Positions 41,396 to 51,578 of a DNA stretch of 64,000 bases are shown here, piece after piece. The stretch comes from Subsaximicrobium wynnwilliamsii. GTDB lineage: Bacteria > Bacteroidota > Bacteroidia > Flavobacteriales > Flavobacteriaceae. The number at the start of each line of letters is the position of its first letter. The stretch's first letter is position 1. A program made the position numbers and the translations under genes. The stretch spans positions 1 to 64,000 of the forward strand of contig NZ_VORM01000017.1 in NCBI RefSeq assembly GCF_007997225.1. The letters run 5' to 3'. A model generated the notes under the pieces. The model saw only the letters and a program-made list of their open reading frames with translations. It was not told where the DNA came from and ran no database searches.

Positions 41396-41583
41396 CTTTT
41401 TTGTAAGCCGATTCAATTTTTCGATCAGATTCTGTGAGGTGTTGAGTTGTTCTTTTTTGAGGAAGTCTTCTAATTCTGAAAACAAATTCCCACTATGGAT
41501 AAATATTTTAGCGATGTTGTTTTAAGATTTCATGACTTCGATAGCGGCTATAACACCAAAAACTCTTTTGTCTTTTTTTTCAT
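41396..41583 (-). pseudogene. Broken duplicate of the rlmB N-terminal domain
   Basis: Reading the minus strand from the ATG at 41583 gives MKKKTK, then a one-base frameshift, then FGVIAAIEVMKS, a TAA stop, NNIAKIFIHSG, ELEDFLKKE and IEKLNRLTKK, where the similarity ends. The matching stretches of RlmB are FGIRAVIEAIKSNENIDKIFIQKG, ELEQLLKKE and IEKLNRLTKK (first stretch given in two parts: FGIRAVIEAIKS and NENIDKIFIQKG). About half the residues are identical over 55. With two disruptions and no catalytic domain it cannot be functional. It is the remains of a duplicated or displaced rlmB. Confidence 0.85.
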
Positions 41584-41627
41584 ACCTATAAAGTTATTTA
41601 AACATTTTGTAAATCGGGCTGTTATAT

Positions 41628-41664
41628 CAAAATAAAAAAGAGGAACCGTAAAACGGTTCCTCTT
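41628..41664 (-). terminator. Terminator after the SusC-SusD operon
   Basis: AAGAGGAACCG (41638-41648) pairs perfectly with CGGTTCCTCTT (41654-41664) around TAAAA. On the minus strand the stem runs into TTTTTTATTTT. It lies 28 bases after the susD stop. Confidence 0.9.
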
Positions 41665-41691
41665 CTTAAAGATTCATTAAGATGAAAATAA

Positions 41692-43278
41692 TTAGTCTAC
41701 ATCCCAAAATAGTCTGCTAAATACGGTATCTCCATCACTTAAGTCAGATACTGCACTAGCTCTATTAGCACCATTTAAGCTTTGCAGGGTAGCAGGATAT
41801 GTCACACGGAAGGGTAGTGTGGTAAGCCCATCAACACCCGATACAAATGTATAAGTTGACTCTCCTGTTGCAGCAGCTTGCGCTGGAGACAATGTATAGG
41901 TCTCATTTGGCAAGAATAATATAGAAGTGTTTGGATATCCAGTTCTTCTAATTTCAGCATAAGCTTGATGCCCTTGCATGTAAAGCGCGACGTATTTTTG
42001 ATTAAGCACGTTCGCTTCATTTGCAGCAGGTAAGTTGTTTACAAATGCAGTGATATCAGCTGCAGGCACACCCCATTTTTGCATGGAAGCAGCAACAGCG
42101 TTTTCATAGTTTACTTGAGCAAATCCATTATATTCAGAAATTAAAAATTGCACTTCTGCGTATTCCATTAAGATTTCAGCGTAGCTTGGCTTTAAAACTT
42201 GACTACTTGGAAAAGAGTACAAGTCAAACCCTAATTGATTCACGTTACCGTAAGCATAAGGTACACCAACGTAATCGGCATAGTCTGTACTTGGCGTGTA
42301 ATCTCCAGCCTTGATAGATGGAATACTTGCACTTATAGGTGCGGCCATGCTAAATAATCTTGGATCTGGACCAAAGTTACCAGTGGTACCTTTCATTAGA
42401 TCAACAAATGGCGCAGACACTGCAAAATCATTTCTGTTAATAAAAGACTTCCAAATTGGGTTTGCATTAGCATCGCCGTCTTCATAAGCTTGAGCAGCAT
42501 TATCATCATTACTAGTCATAACACCATCGGCTAAAGCAGCAGCGATTGCCGTATTAGCGGTTGCAGCATCAATTTCTCTGAGATTTGCGGCAACTCTTAA
42601 TATTAAAGAGTTTGCTAATTTCTTCCATTTAGAAGCATCACCATTGAAAATGTTATCGCCACTAGTAAACACTGGCTCATTCACGTTGATCATATCTGCA
42701 GATTCGCGCAGTTCCTTCAAAATATCAGCATAGATTTTTTCTTGCGGTGCAAAGACAGGAGACAAAAATTCGTCTATTTGCAAGGCTTGAAAATCAGGAT
42801 CGTCAGAACCATAAGAATAGTAAGGCACATCACCAAACGTGTTGGTTTGTTGGTGGAACATGTAAGCCAAAATAATTCTTGAGGCTGCAATTTGATTGTT
42901 ATTATTTCCTACTGCCGATGCTCCAACTCTTGTAGCTTCATCTGTGTTTATTTCAATAATACTTTTCAAATCAGTACCTACTAGATATATAGCAGTGTAT
43001 AAGCTTTGCACTGTGGTTTCACGGTATAAATACCGATCTTCATCTGCATAACTATTCTGTCCCCAATACTCAACCCAGTTCAATGTAAATCTTCCATGAT
43101 TGAATTCGTTTCTTGAATTCGTGAAATATTGTTCAGTGGCACTGTTGAAAATAGTATTGGTTGGAACGACTTCAGGAGAATTTGGATTGATGTTTACATC
43201 CTCAATTTCGTCACCACATGATACCAGCGAAAGGCTGGCAATCATGGTTAATATTCCTATAAATTTAATCTTTTTCAT
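41692..43278 (-). CDS. SusD/RagB-family surface lipoprotein
   Basis: 528 residues. A lipoprotein signal with the lipobox LSLVSC (Cys21) is followed by an acidic stretch (GDEIEDVN), the Bacteroidota signal for export to the cell surface. The body is of the SusD-like type (ASRIILAYMFHQQTNTFGDV, then LANSLILRVAANLREIDAAT), rich in helices. It captures a glycan or peptide and delivers it to the SusC pore. The gene follows susC by 3 bases. No glycan-degrading enzyme is adjacent, so the nutrient is unknown; a peptide or protein substrate is possible. Confidence 0.93.
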   Translation of the reverse strand: MKKIKFIGILTMIASLSLVSCGDEIEDVNINPNSPEVVPTNTIFNSATEQYFTNSRNEFNHGRFTLNWVEYWGQNSYADEDRYLYRETTVQSLYTAIYLVGTDLKSIIEINTDEATRVGASAVGNNNNQIAASRIILAYMFHQQTNTFGDVPYYSYGSDDPDFQALQIDEFLSPVFAPQEKIYADILKELRESADMINVNEPVFTSGDNIFNGDASKWKKLANSLILRVAANLREIDAATANTAIAAALADGVMTSNDDNAAQAYEDGDANANPIWKSFINRNDFAVSAPFVDLMKGTTGNFGPDPRLFSMAAPISASIPSIKAGDYTPSTDYADYVGVPYAYGNVNQLGFDLYSFPSSQVLKPSYAEILMEYAEVQFLISEYNGFAQVNYENAVAASMQKWGVPAADITAFVNNLPAANEANVLNQKYVALYMQGHQAYAEIRRTGYPNTSILFLPNETYTLSPAQAAATGESTYTFVSGVDGLTTLPFRVTYPATLQSLNGANRASAVSDLSDGDTVFSRLFWDVD

Positions 43279-43281
43279 ATT

Positions 43282-46200
43282 TTATAATTTTATTTCTAAG
43301 TTAAGACCATAAGTTCTTGTAGATGGTAATGAACCACCTTCAGATCCTTGGATGTTTCCACTACCAGAGGTTGCAACTTCAGGATCAAAGTTTTCATTGT
43401 CCAAGCCCCATACAAAAAGGTTTCTTCCAAAAGCACTAAGTCTAATAGAAGCAACATCTCCTGTCCATTTTTTAGGGAATGTGTAACCAAGAGCAACTTC
43501 TCTCAATTTTACGTAATCGGCATCAAATACGTTTAACGCATCTGCACCAAAAAAGTGATCTTGACCCCATCTTTGTGCAGGTACTGCTTGTGTGTTTTCT
43601 GCGGTGTTTGTTACAGTGTAAGAGCCATCGTCGTTATAATCAATAGTGCCAGTTACCCCTTCAAGTACCACACCTTCAACACGAATATTGTTGGCAGCAG
43701 TGCTCTCTAGAATCCCGGAGTAATGCCCCCAAATGTTGGTAAGTGATCTGTATTTACCACCTTTTTGAACATCGATCAAGAAACTGAAATCAAAGTTTTT
43801 GTAACTGATACTGTTTCTAAAACCCATGTTGTAATCAGGAAGGACTGAGCCTAAATTTTGTTGTGTGACGGTTTCTGCATAGAGACCATTTGCTTTTATC
43901 ACTTTATTTCCATTATCGTCATAAACAAAATCTGTACCTCTAATGATACCGTAAGGTTGACCAACGATTGCATTTAGAGTTACACCGTTGAATGGGAAAC
44001 GTGCCAATTCAAGTGAGTTAACACCTGGCAATAATTCCAAGAGCTCGTTGTCGTTTTTTGCGAAATTCCAGGTAACGGTCCAGTCAAAATCGTCCGTTCT
44101 AATCGGGGTGATATTCACTAAAGCCTCAAAACCTTTATTCTCTAATACACCTGCATTTGCAACTGTTGAAGTATAGCCAGTGGATGGGTCAACCTGCACC
44201 GGAGTAATTAAATCCTCAGTACGTTCGTTATAGTAAGTCAAATCCATATTGACCCTATTTTTGAAAAAGCCCATTTCCAAACCAACTTCCCAAGTCTTTT
44301 TATTCTCAGGTCTTAAATTTGGATTATTGTTTTGGCTTGGTTGAGTGAAACGAATACCATCAAAAAATGCGGGGTTACTAGCAAACGCATTTCTCAAGTT
44401 GTATGGTTCAGTGTCACCACCTACCTCTGCATAACCACCACGTATTTTACCAAAAGTAAACCAGTCTGCCTCAAAAAATTCTGAAAACACAACACTACCA
44501 GATAAAGATGGGTAAAAGAAAGAGTTATTTGCCTCTGGTAAAGTTGATGACCAGTCGTTACGACCAGTTACGGTTAAATAGTAAGTGTCGTCAAATCCAA
44601 AAGATGCTGATGCAAAAACACTCTCGATTTGTCTTCTAGAATCGAAATCGTTCACGAATGGGTTAGCCACAGAGTTGTTGAGGTTGTAAATACCATCTAC
44701 AACTAAACCTCCATTGGTGCTGCCGTCTAATGATTGAAAGCTAGACACCCTCTTATTGGTACCAAAAAAGCTATTAATGCTTATTCGGTCATTTGCAATG
44801 TCGGTATCGTAGAATAAAATAGCTTCATAGTTAGTCTCCGAAAAATCACGATCTACTTCTGTATAAAGAGATTGTTCTGCAGAACCTTGTGCAGTCCTTG
44901 AACTTCTTCTGTCGTCATAAGTATCTGAATATATTTTAGCTGTGACGTAAAGCTCGTCTGTAAAATTATACTTCATGCCCACATCACCAAAATAGCGTGT
45001 TCTTTTATCGGTAGTGACATTCTTGTTGATCGTCCAATAAGGGTTGTCAGAATATCTTATGTTAGGATTGTCATACGCAATTCTGTTCCAAGTACGTTGT
45101 GTGCCATCTGGCAATTGATATTGTTTCAAGCGTTCCATATCTACGGACGTTTGACCAAACTGAAAAAATTGCTGAATGACACCTGCGCCAGTATACCCTA
45201 TCGCTGGTCTGTTAAAGCCGTTTGTGACCGTGTAGTTGATACCAGCACTAACTTCAAGTTTTTCTGTGATTTTTGAAGAACCATTGAAATTGAAAGATGT
45301 TTTATCTAGCTCAGAATTTGGAACGATTCCTGTTTGCTGCGTATTGTTGATAGACAATCTCATTTGTCCTTTTTCTGTACCACTTGAGAAGGAAACCCCA
45401 TTATTGACGGATACTCCTGTGTTAAAGAAGTCCTCACGATCGTTTTTAGGATAAACCCATGCACGTGGTTGTAAAAATTCATTAGGAAATTCTGGATCGA
45501 ATGCATCCCAGTGCAACACTGAACGCGTAGGATCATAACGTGGACCCCAAGATTCATCTGTTGCGTAATCTACAATGTCAAAAGGTTGCCCATTGATGTT
45601 TACAGAGTTGAAATCGCTTTGCTCAAAAGTACTTGCGATTCCACCACCACCACCATAAAGCTTTTGAACTTGTGGGACGACGTTGATGGTTTCAAAACTA
45701 ACACCAGAGTTTAAGACGATTTCGCCTTTTCCTTTTTTACCAGTCTTCGTAGTAATAATGATTACACCATTACTCGCTCTGTTTCCATAAAGAGCAGCCG
45801 CAGGGCCACCTTTTAAAACGTTCATCGACGCTATGTCATCTGGGTTGATGTCAAAACCGGTATCACCAAAATCGGTACCACCACCACCAGTTTGTGCGCT
45901 GTTTGAATTATAGTTACTGTTATCCAATGGGATACCATCCACTACAATTAAGGGTCTGTTGTTCTGGGTAATAGAACCAATACCTCTAATAAGGATTCGC
46001 GTAGAACCTCCCAAGTTACCAGACGGCGTGCTAATTTGAACCCCCGCAACCCTACCACTAAGTGCATTAAGCGCTGTAGCATTTCTGGTTTCTGTGAGTT
46101 CTTCCCCAGCAATTTGCTGTGTTGAATATCCAAGAGATTTTTTCTCTCTACTTATACCCAAAGCGGTAACTACCACTTCGTCTAAGGTGTTATCCAATGC

Positions 46201-46485
46201 CAAACTTGCATTGATGACATTACTCGCTCCAACGGTGATTGATTTGGTAGAATAGCCCACATAACGAAACTCAAGAACCTCGCCTTGACTCGCGTTAATA
46301 GCGTAGTTACCATCAAAATCTGTTGATGCTCCTGTTGTCGTTCCTTGAATCACGACCGTCGCTCCTGGGAGCGGCATGCCATTTTCATCAGTAACCTTTC
46401 CAGTTACTGAAACTTCTTGTGCAAAACTTATTTGCACTACAAACACTAATAATAGTGTTAGAATTCCACTAAACTTTGTTTTCAT
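43282..46485 (-). CDS. SusC/RagA-family TonB-linked outer membrane transporter
   Basis: 1067 residues. Signal peptide (ending ISFAQ), an N-terminal carboxypeptidase-like domain (about 25-100, VTGKVTDENGMPLPGATVVI), the TonB-box/plug region (LDEVVVTALGISREKKSLGY, LNALSGRVAGVQIS, RGIGSITQNNRPLIVVDGIP, GNRASNGVIIITTK), and a 22-strand barrel ending YGLNLEIKL. It imports ligands captured by SusD using TonB energy. It is the first gene of the pair. No TAnnTTTG box was recognised in the upstream 150 bases. Neighbouring arylsulfotransferase-like and BamA-like genes may be unrelated. Confidence 0.95.
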   Translation of the reverse strand: MKTKFSGILTLLLVFVVQISFAQEVSVTGKVTDENGMPLPGATVVIQGTTTGASTDFDGNYAINASQGEVLEFRYVGYSTKSITVGASNVINASLALDNTLDEVVVTALGISREKKSLGYSTQQIAGEELTETRNATALNALSGRVAGVQISTPSGNLGGSTRILIRGIGSITQNNRPLIVVDGIPLDNSNYNSNSAQTGGGGTDFGDTGFDINPDDIASMNVLKGGPAAALYGNRASNGVIIITTKTGKKGKGEIVLNSGVSFETINVVPQVQKLYGGGGGIASTFEQSDFNSVNINGQPFDIVDYATDESWGPRYDPTRSVLHWDAFDPEFPNEFLQPRAWVYPKNDREDFFNTGVSVNNGVSFSSGTEKGQMRLSINNTQQTGIVPNSELDKTSFNFNGSSKITEKLEVSAGINYTVTNGFNRPAIGYTGAGVIQQFFQFGQTSVDMERLKQYQLPDGTQRTWNRIAYDNPNIRYSDNPYWTINKNVTTDKRTRYFGDVGMKYNFTDELYVTAKIYSDTYDDRRSSRTAQGSAEQSLYTEVDRDFSETNYEAILFYDTDIANDRISINSFFGTNKRVSSFQSLDGSTNGGLVVDGIYNLNNSVANPFVNDFDSRRQIESVFASASFGFDDTYYLTVTGRNDWSSTLPEANNSFFYPSLSGSVVFSEFFEADWFTFGKIRGGYAEVGGDTEPYNLRNAFASNPAFFDGIRFTQPSQNNNPNLRPENKKTWEVGLEMGFFKNRVNMDLTYYNERTEDLITPVQVDPSTGYTSTVANAGVLENKGFEALVNITPIRTDDFDWTVTWNFAKNDNELLELLPGVNSLELARFPFNGVTLNAIVGQPYGIIRGTDFVYDDNGNKVIKANGLYAETVTQQNLGSVLPDYNMGFRNSISYKNFDFSFLIDVQKGGKYRSLTNIWGHYSGILESTAANNIRVEGVVLEGVTGTIDYNDDGSYTVTNTAENTQAVPAQRWGQDHFFGADALNVFDADYVKLREVALGYTFPKKWTGDVASIRLSAFGRNLFVWGLDNENFDPEVATSGSGNIQGSEGGSLPSTRTYGLNLEIKL

Positions 46486-46641
46486 ATTTTATTTAATTTG
46501 AATTAGCCTTGGCCAAATATCACAATAATATGTTAAGCATACAATAATAGGGTCTTAAAATTTCAGAATATAATGTTTGGACACCCTTTAAATGCTAAAT
46601 AATGGCGCAGCAATTTTTTCAATGCGATCATTTAGATAATG

Positions 46642-48333
46642 TTAGAACAATGCCGTTAAACTCAAGTGTATTTTAGAATTTGTGAGACTGAAGCTCTGGT
46701 TTTCTGTTTTTCCACTGCTGTAATTGAATTTAAACAGTCCGGCTTTAGTTAGTAGGCCAAAACCAAAGCCAAATCCAAACAGTTTTCCTTTTTGGTCAAT
46801 CAATTGATTTTCGAAATAGGCAGCGTCAACGACCGAGTGTACATATAGCGTGCTGTTTAATCGATATCGGTACTCTGTATTCAAAACAGCATAGAGATTG
46901 GCCAACAAGCTATTTTCCTCAAAACCTCTTATGGAGTTGATGCCGCCAAACCTAAACAATTCATTTTCTAGAAAAGTGTTGGATGTAAAGTACTCACTTG
47001 TGAGCCTAGAGAAGAAACTGTTGGTCGCGTTGAAGTCGAAGATTTTATAGGTCTCCAGGGCAAAATGATTTTGGGCGTCTCTGTTTTGATCAAATATCCT
47101 GCTTCCTGTGCCTGCTGTAAAATCAAATAGTGCATCTATGGGAAATAGTGGGTCTTTTTGGCGTTGCTGTGTATACTGGTAATTTGCAAAGTAACTATTG
47201 CTCCTGTAATCATTGATTATGCTTGTGTTTAGGTCTAACAAATCGGTAGAATTAATAGCTTTTACCCCAAGGGAAACAGAGTTTTTAGGATCAAACTGGT
47301 AATTTATTCTTGCAGATTGCTCTACTGTGACAAATGTTGAATCTCTTTTGAATATATTGAGCTTTACGGTTGCACCTAAGGGAGAGCCAAATAAAAAAGG
47401 CATTTGTAAACTAAGGTCAAATGTTTTTTGTTCGATCTCGTCGCTTTTATAGAGTAACTTTAAGGATTCGCCATAATTCAAATTGTTGGTTAAATTAAGT
47501 CTCAAATAGCCATCAAATTCTATTTTATTGGTGTTTTCATTGGTTCCAAAGCCTAAGAAGCCATCAAAGGTGTTGCTCTTGTTTTTTTCTATATACATGT
47601 AGAGCAGTGTTGAATCTTGGGTGAATAGAACTTCAGGGTCTCTAATGACGTTTGCAAACATGAGGTTGTTGAGCGAGGCCGATTTCAATTTGATTTTTTT
47701 GAGATTAAAATCCTGCCCAGTCTTTAATTTCAAGAAGTGTTTCAAATACGACTCCGGAAATTTCTCGTATCCCTTCACAATGATATTATCTATGGTCCTG
47801 GCTGAAGTGTTTGATGCGGTTAGTCTAGCACTTAGGGTAAAGTCATCGTTCTTATTGATTTGTTCTAATGTAAGGGTCAAAAACGGGCTGCCTTCATTCG
47901 CGATTTCGGCATTGATAAGCTGTAGTGTTAGCTCCAGTTCTTCTATGGGTACTGTAAAATGATCGTTTTCAACTTTAGTGTCGATCATTTTAAAGATTGA
48001 TCGAGGCACCAATTCCTTATTGTATATGCGTACCTGGGAAAAACGTTTCTTTAAGCTGAATTGTGCCAGGTACAAACTGTCATTCTCCTTAAAATAGGAT
48101 AGCAGCTTTTGATCGATGTACCCTATGGTTTCTATTTTTTTGCTGAAATTCGCCAGCTCTAACTTCAAAGACTGCAAATCCTCAAACCTAGAGGCATAAC
48201 CTAAAGAGTCGATAGTTTTGGTTTCGGCTTCAGTTTTACCCAAAATGCTCAATTTTAAATTCTGGGCGAGGGCTTGTTCCGCCGAAAAATGGAAAATGAG
48301 TATTGAGAAATATAAAAGTGTTCGTTTGGTCAT
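46642..48333 (-). CDS. BamA/TamA-like outer membrane protein (Omp85 superfamily)
   Basis: 563 residues. Signal peptide (about 1-23, ending ALAQ), a POTRA-like segment (IIVKGYEKFPESYLKHFLKL, about 170-240), and a C-terminal Omp85-like barrel (FDGFLGFGTNENTN, RFGGINSIRGFEENSL, LFGFGFGFGLLTKAGLF) with a terminal Phe. The RGFEENS segment is the conserved barrel motif of the superfamily. It is shorter than BamA, with fewer POTRA units, and its partner or substrate is unknown. It is transcribed alone, divergent from the ribosomal operon. Confidence 0.82.
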   Translation of the reverse strand: MTKRTLLYFSILIFHFSAEQALAQNLKLSILGKTEAETKTIDSLGYASRFEDLQSLKLELANFSKKIETIGYIDQKLLSYFKENDSLYLAQFSLKKRFSQVRIYNKELVPRSIFKMIDTKVENDHFTVPIEELELTLQLINAEIANEGSPFLTLTLEQINKNDDFTLSARLTASNTSARTIDNIIVKGYEKFPESYLKHFLKLKTGQDFNLKKIKLKSASLNNLMFANVIRDPEVLFTQDSTLLYMYIEKNKSNTFDGFLGFGTNENTNKIEFDGYLRLNLTNNLNYGESLKLLYKSDEIEQKTFDLSLQMPFLFGSPLGATVKLNIFKRDSTFVTVEQSARINYQFDPKNSVSLGVKAINSTDLLDLNTSIINDYRSNSYFANYQYTQQRQKDPLFPIDALFDFTAGTGSRIFDQNRDAQNHFALETYKIFDFNATNSFFSRLTSEYFTSNTFLENELFRFGGINSIRGFEENSLLANLYAVLNTEYRYRLNSTLYVHSVVDAAYFENQLIDQKGKLFGFGFGFGLLTKAGLFKFNYSSGKTENQSFSLTNSKIHLSLTALF

Positions 48334-48429
48334 GAATCGAATAATGCTCCAAATCTAACGGAAAAGTGAAACTAAAAATATGTGCTCGGGATTTTTTTTC
48401 ATAAAGTTCTAAAAATTAATCTCATTACG

Positions 48430-48479
48430 TTTGAAAAATTAATATTTATTTCTACCTTTGCAGCCCTCTAAAGTGAGGG
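48430..48479 (+). promoter_or_regulatory. rpsL: rpsL promoter with start-site hairpin
   Basis: TTTG (48430-48433), a 19-base spacer and TACCTTTG (48453-48460) make a full Bacteroidota promoter. The predicted start lies around 48465, where a short hairpin CCCTC/GAGGG (48464-48479) begins, placing a structured 5' end on the str-operon mRNA. The bases CAGCCCT after the box are shared with the tig promoter. Confidence 0.8.
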
Positions 48480-48503
48480 TTTAATAAATTTATATAGAAA
48501 TAT

Positions 48504-48878
48504 ATGCCAACAATTTCACAATTAGTACGAAAAGGAAGAGCCAAAATAACCAAGAAGAGTAAATCGGCTGCTTTAGATTCGTGTCCTCAAAGACGTGGTG
48601 TATGTACTCGTGTTTATACAACGACGCCAAAGAAACCTAACTCAGCAATGCGTAAGGTGGCAAGGGTTCGTTTAACAAACGGTAAAGAGGTGAATGCATA
48701 CATTGGTGGAGAGGGTCACAATCTACAAGAGCACTCGATAGTATTGGTTAGAGGTGGAAGGGTAAAAGATTTGCCAGGAGTTAGATATCACATTGTTCGT
48801 GGTGCCTTAGATACAGCAGGTGTCGCAGGTAGAACACAACGTAGATCTAAGTACGGTGCAAAACGCCCTAAAAAGTAA
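48504..48878 (+). CDS. rpsL: 30S ribosomal protein S12
   Basis: 124 residues with the conserved blocks [34 protein letters not shown] and [17 protein letters not shown], where K of TTPKKPNS and K of RVKDLP are the wild-type residues linked to streptomycin sensitivity. It sits at the decoding centre. It is the first gene of the str-S10-spc run and follows a strong promoter. Slightly short at the C-terminus compared with some homologues but complete. A heptamer tract lies between it and rpsG. Confidence 0.98.
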   Translation: MPTISQLVRKGRAKITKKSKSAALDSCPQRRGVCTRVYTTTPKKPNSAMRKVARVRLTNGKEVNAYIGGEGHNLQEHSIVLVRGGRVKDLPGVRYHIVRGALDTAGVAGRTQRRSKYGAKRPKK

Positions 48879-48917
48879 AACAAGTTAAGAGTTGCAAGTT
48901 TGAGCGCATAACGCCTC

Positions 48918-48945
48918 AACAACTAACAACTAACAACTAAACACT
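48918..48945 (+). repeat. 4-unit heptamer tract AACAACT
   Basis: AACAACT x3 then AAACACT in exact 7-base register, in the 79-base gap between rpsL and rpsG, ending 12 bases before the rpsG ATG. Confidence 0.85.
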
Positions 48946-48957
48946 TAAGAAGAAGAC

Positions 48958-49434
48958 ATGAGAAAAAGAGCAGCAAAAAAGAGACCGCTTTTACCAGATC
49001 CACGATTTAACGATCAGTTAGTGACACGTTTTGTGAACATGATGATGTGGGACGGTAAGAAATCCGTTGCGTTTAAAGTATTTTACGATGCAATTGACAT
49101 TGTGGAATCCAAAAAAACCGATGAAGAGAAAACGGCGCTGGAAGTTTGGAAAGATGCCCTGTCTAACGTTATGCCTCACGTAGAAGTACGTAGTCGTAGA
49201 GTTGGTGGAGCAACGTTTCAAATCCCAATGCAGATTCGTCCAGACCGTAAAGTATCTACAGCCATGAAATGGTTGATTAGTTACTCAAGAAAAAGAAATG
49301 AAAAATCAATGCCCCAAAAATTGGCGGCCGAGATTATTGCAGCAGCTAAAGAAGAAGGCGCAGCTGTTAAGAAGCGAGTGGATACTCACCGAATGGCGGA
49401 AGCAAACAAAGCATTCTCACACTTTAGATTTTAA
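48958..49434 (+). CDS. rpsG: 30S ribosomal protein S7
   Basis: 158 residues with the S7 core ([53 protein letters not shown] and the C-terminal [15 protein letters not shown]). It organises the 3' major domain of 16S rRNA. Length is normal. It precedes fusA by 6 bases. Confidence 0.98.
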   Translation: MRKRAAKKRPLLPDPRFNDQLVTRFVNMMMWDGKKSVAFKVFYDAIDIVESKKTDEEKTALEVWKDALSNVMPHVEVRSRRVGGATFQIPMQIRPDRKVSTAMKWLISYSRKRNEKSMPQKLAAEIIAAAKEEGAAVKKRVDTHRMAEANKAFSHFRF

Positions 49435-49440
49435 TAAGAA

Positions 49441-51567
49441 ATGGCAAGAGATTTAAAACTTACTAGAAATATTGGGATTGCAGCTCACATTGATGCTGGT
49501 AAAACCACTACAACAGAACGTATCTTATTTTATACCGGTGTATCACATAAAATAGGTGAGGTGCATGATGGTGCTTCTACGATGGACTGGATGGAGCAAG
49601 AGGCAGAAAGAGGTATTACAATTACTTCGGCTGCAACTACTTGTGACTGGACGTTTCCTAAAGAAAACGGAGAGCCAACAGCAGAAGCAAAAGATTATCA
49701 CTTTAATATTATTGACACACCTGGTCACGTTGATTTTACGGTAGAAGTAAACCGTTCGCTTCGTGTGCTTGATGGGTTGGTATTCTTGTTTAGTGCAGTT
49801 GATGGCGTTGAGCCTCAATCTGAAACTAACTGGAGACTAGCAGATAATTACAAGGTGCCAAGAATTGGTTTCGTCAACAAAATGGATCGTCAAGGATCTA
49901 ACTTTTTGGACGTTTGCCAACAGGTAAAAGATATGTTGAAGTCTAATGCAGTGCCAATTGTACTTAACATTGGTGAGGAAGAAGACTTCAGAGGTATCGT
50001 AGATTTAGTTAAGAATAGAGCTGTGGTTTGGCATGATGAGAATTTTGGTGCAACTTTCGACGTAGTTGATATACCAGAATCCATGAAAGAGGAAGTACGT
50101 AAGTACAGAGCACTTTTAATTGAAGAAGTTGCGAGTTACGACGAAAACCTGTTAGAGAAATTCATGGAAGATGAAAACTCTATTACAGAAGACGAAGTAC
50201 ACGCCGCTTTAAGAGCTGCTGTTATGGACATGGCAATCATTCCAATGGTTTGTGGTTCTTCATTCAAAAATAAAGGTGTTCAGTTTTTATTGGATGCTGT
50301 TTGTAGATATTTGCCTTCTCCAATGGATAGAGAAAGCGTTATTGGTGTGAACCCAGATACAGATAAAGAAGAAAGACGTAAGCCTAGCGTTCACGAACCT
50401 TTCGCTGCATTAGCATTTAAAATTGCAACCGATCCTTTTGTTGGTCGTCTGGCATTTTTCAGGGTTTATTCTGGTAGATTGGATGCAGGTTCTTACATCT
50501 TGAACAACCGTTCAGGTAAAAAGGAACGTATCTCACGTATCTACCAAATGCACTCTAATAAACAAATTGCACTTGATTTTATCGAGGCAGGTGATATTGG
50601 AGCAGCAGTAGGGTTTAAGGATATCAAGACGGGTGATACTATGTCTGACGAGAAACATCCAATTGTTTTGGAATCCATGGACTTTCCAGATCCAGTAATT
50701 GGTATAGCGGTTGAGCCTAAAACTAAGGCTGATGTTGATAAATTAGGTATGGCTTTGTCTAAATTGGCCGAAGAAGATCCAACATTTACAGCAAGAACTG
50801 ACGAATCTTCAGGACAGACGATTATATCTGGAATGGGAGAGCTTCACTTAGATATCATCGTTGATCGTTTACGTCGCGAGTTTAAAGTTGAAGTAAATCA
50901 AGGTCAACCACAAGTCGAGTACAAAGAGGCTATTACAAGAGCTGCAGATCACAGAGAGGTTTACAAAAAACAATCTGGTGGTCGTGGTAAGTTTGCCGAT
51001 ATTGTCTTTACGATTGAGCCAGCTGATGAAGGTGTAACCGGACTTCAGTTTGTGTCTGCAATAAAAGGTGGTAACGTTCCTAAAGAATTTATACCTTCCA
51101 TTGAAAAAGGATTTAAAATGGCGATGGTCAATGGACCGTTGGCAGGATACGAGGTGGATTCTATGAAAGTGACATTGAAAGATGGATCTTATCATGATGT
51201 GGATTCTGATCAATTATCGTTCGAATTGGCTGCAAAGCTTGGATTTAAAAATTCAGCAAAAGCTGCTAAGGCTGTAATTATGGAGCCTATTATGAAAATC
51301 GAAGTTATCACGCCAGAAGAAAACATGGGTGATATCGTAGGTGATTTGAATAGAAGAAGAGGTCAAATGACGAGTATGGGAGATAGAGCAGGTGCAAAAA
51401 CTGTAAAGGCTACTGTCCCATTATCAGAGATGTTCGGGTATGTAACCACGTTGAGAACCTTGTCTTCTGGTCGTGCAACATCAACAATGGAATTTTCACA
51501 CTATGCTGAGACACCTTCTAATATTTCAGAAGAAGTTATCAAAGCAGCTAAAGGCATAGAAGCTTAA
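49441..51567 (+). CDS. fusA: Elongation factor G
   Basis: 708 residues. The GTPase domain has [20 protein letters not shown], the switch [23 protein letters not shown] and NKMDRQG. Domains II-V follow, with the C-terminal [10 protein letters not shown]-like sequence read here as [20 protein letters not shown]. It drives translocation and, with RRF, ribosome recycling. Length and motifs are standard. It starts 6 bases after rpsG and rpsJ follows by 11 bases. No tuf gene follows, unlike in E. coli. Confidence 0.98.
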   Translation: MARDLKLTRNIGIAAHIDAGKTTTTERILFYTGVSHKIGEVHDGASTMDWMEQEAERGITITSAATTCDWTFPKENGEPTAEAKDYHFNIIDTPGHVDFTVEVNRSLRVLDGLVFLFSAVDGVEPQSETNWRLADNYKVPRIGFVNKMDRQGSNFLDVCQQVKDMLKSNAVPIVLNIGEEEDFRGIVDLVKNRAVVWHDENFGATFDVVDIPESMKEEVRKYRALLIEEVASYDENLLEKFMEDENSITEDEVHAALRAAVMDMAIIPMVCGSSFKNKGVQFLLDAVCRYLPSPMDRESVIGVNPDTDKEERRKPSVHEPFAALAFKIATDPFVGRLAFFRVYSGRLDAGSYILNNRSGKKERISRIYQMHSNKQIALDFIEAGDIGAAVGFKDIKTGDTMSDEKHPIVLESMDFPDPVIGIAVEPKTKADVDKLGMALSKLAEEDPTFTARTDESSGQTIISGMGELHLDIIVDRLRREFKVEVNQGQPQVEYKEAITRAADHREVYKKQSGGRGKFADIVFTIEPADEGVTGLQFVSAIKGGNVPKEFIPSIEKGFKMAMVNGPLAGYEVDSMKVTLKDGSYHDVDSDQLSFELAAKLGFKNSAKAAKAVIMEPIMKIEVITPEENMGDIVGDLNRRRGQMTSMGDRAGAKTVKATVPLSEMFGYVTTLRTLSSGRATSTMEFSHYAETPSNISEEVIKAAKGIEA

Positions 51568-51578
51568 AACTAAAGAAA

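Larger units (their letters stand above)
41302..41691. other. 390-base gap holding the rlmB remnant and the susCD terminator
   Basis: The gap between the sulfotransferase-like gene and susD has the RlmB remnant (41396-41583) and the terminator hairpin (41638-41664). The remaining bases show no gene. The 41302-41395 part, which must hold the promoter of the sulfotransferase-like gene, has no perfect TAnnTTTG on the minus strand. Confidence 0.6.

Noticed and set aside
41692-46485. A complete polysaccharide utilisation locus
   Set aside because: SusC and SusD are present but there is no adjacent glycoside hydrolase, lyase, sulfatase or dedicated regulator; the flanking sulfotransferase-like and BamA-like genes are not convincing members.
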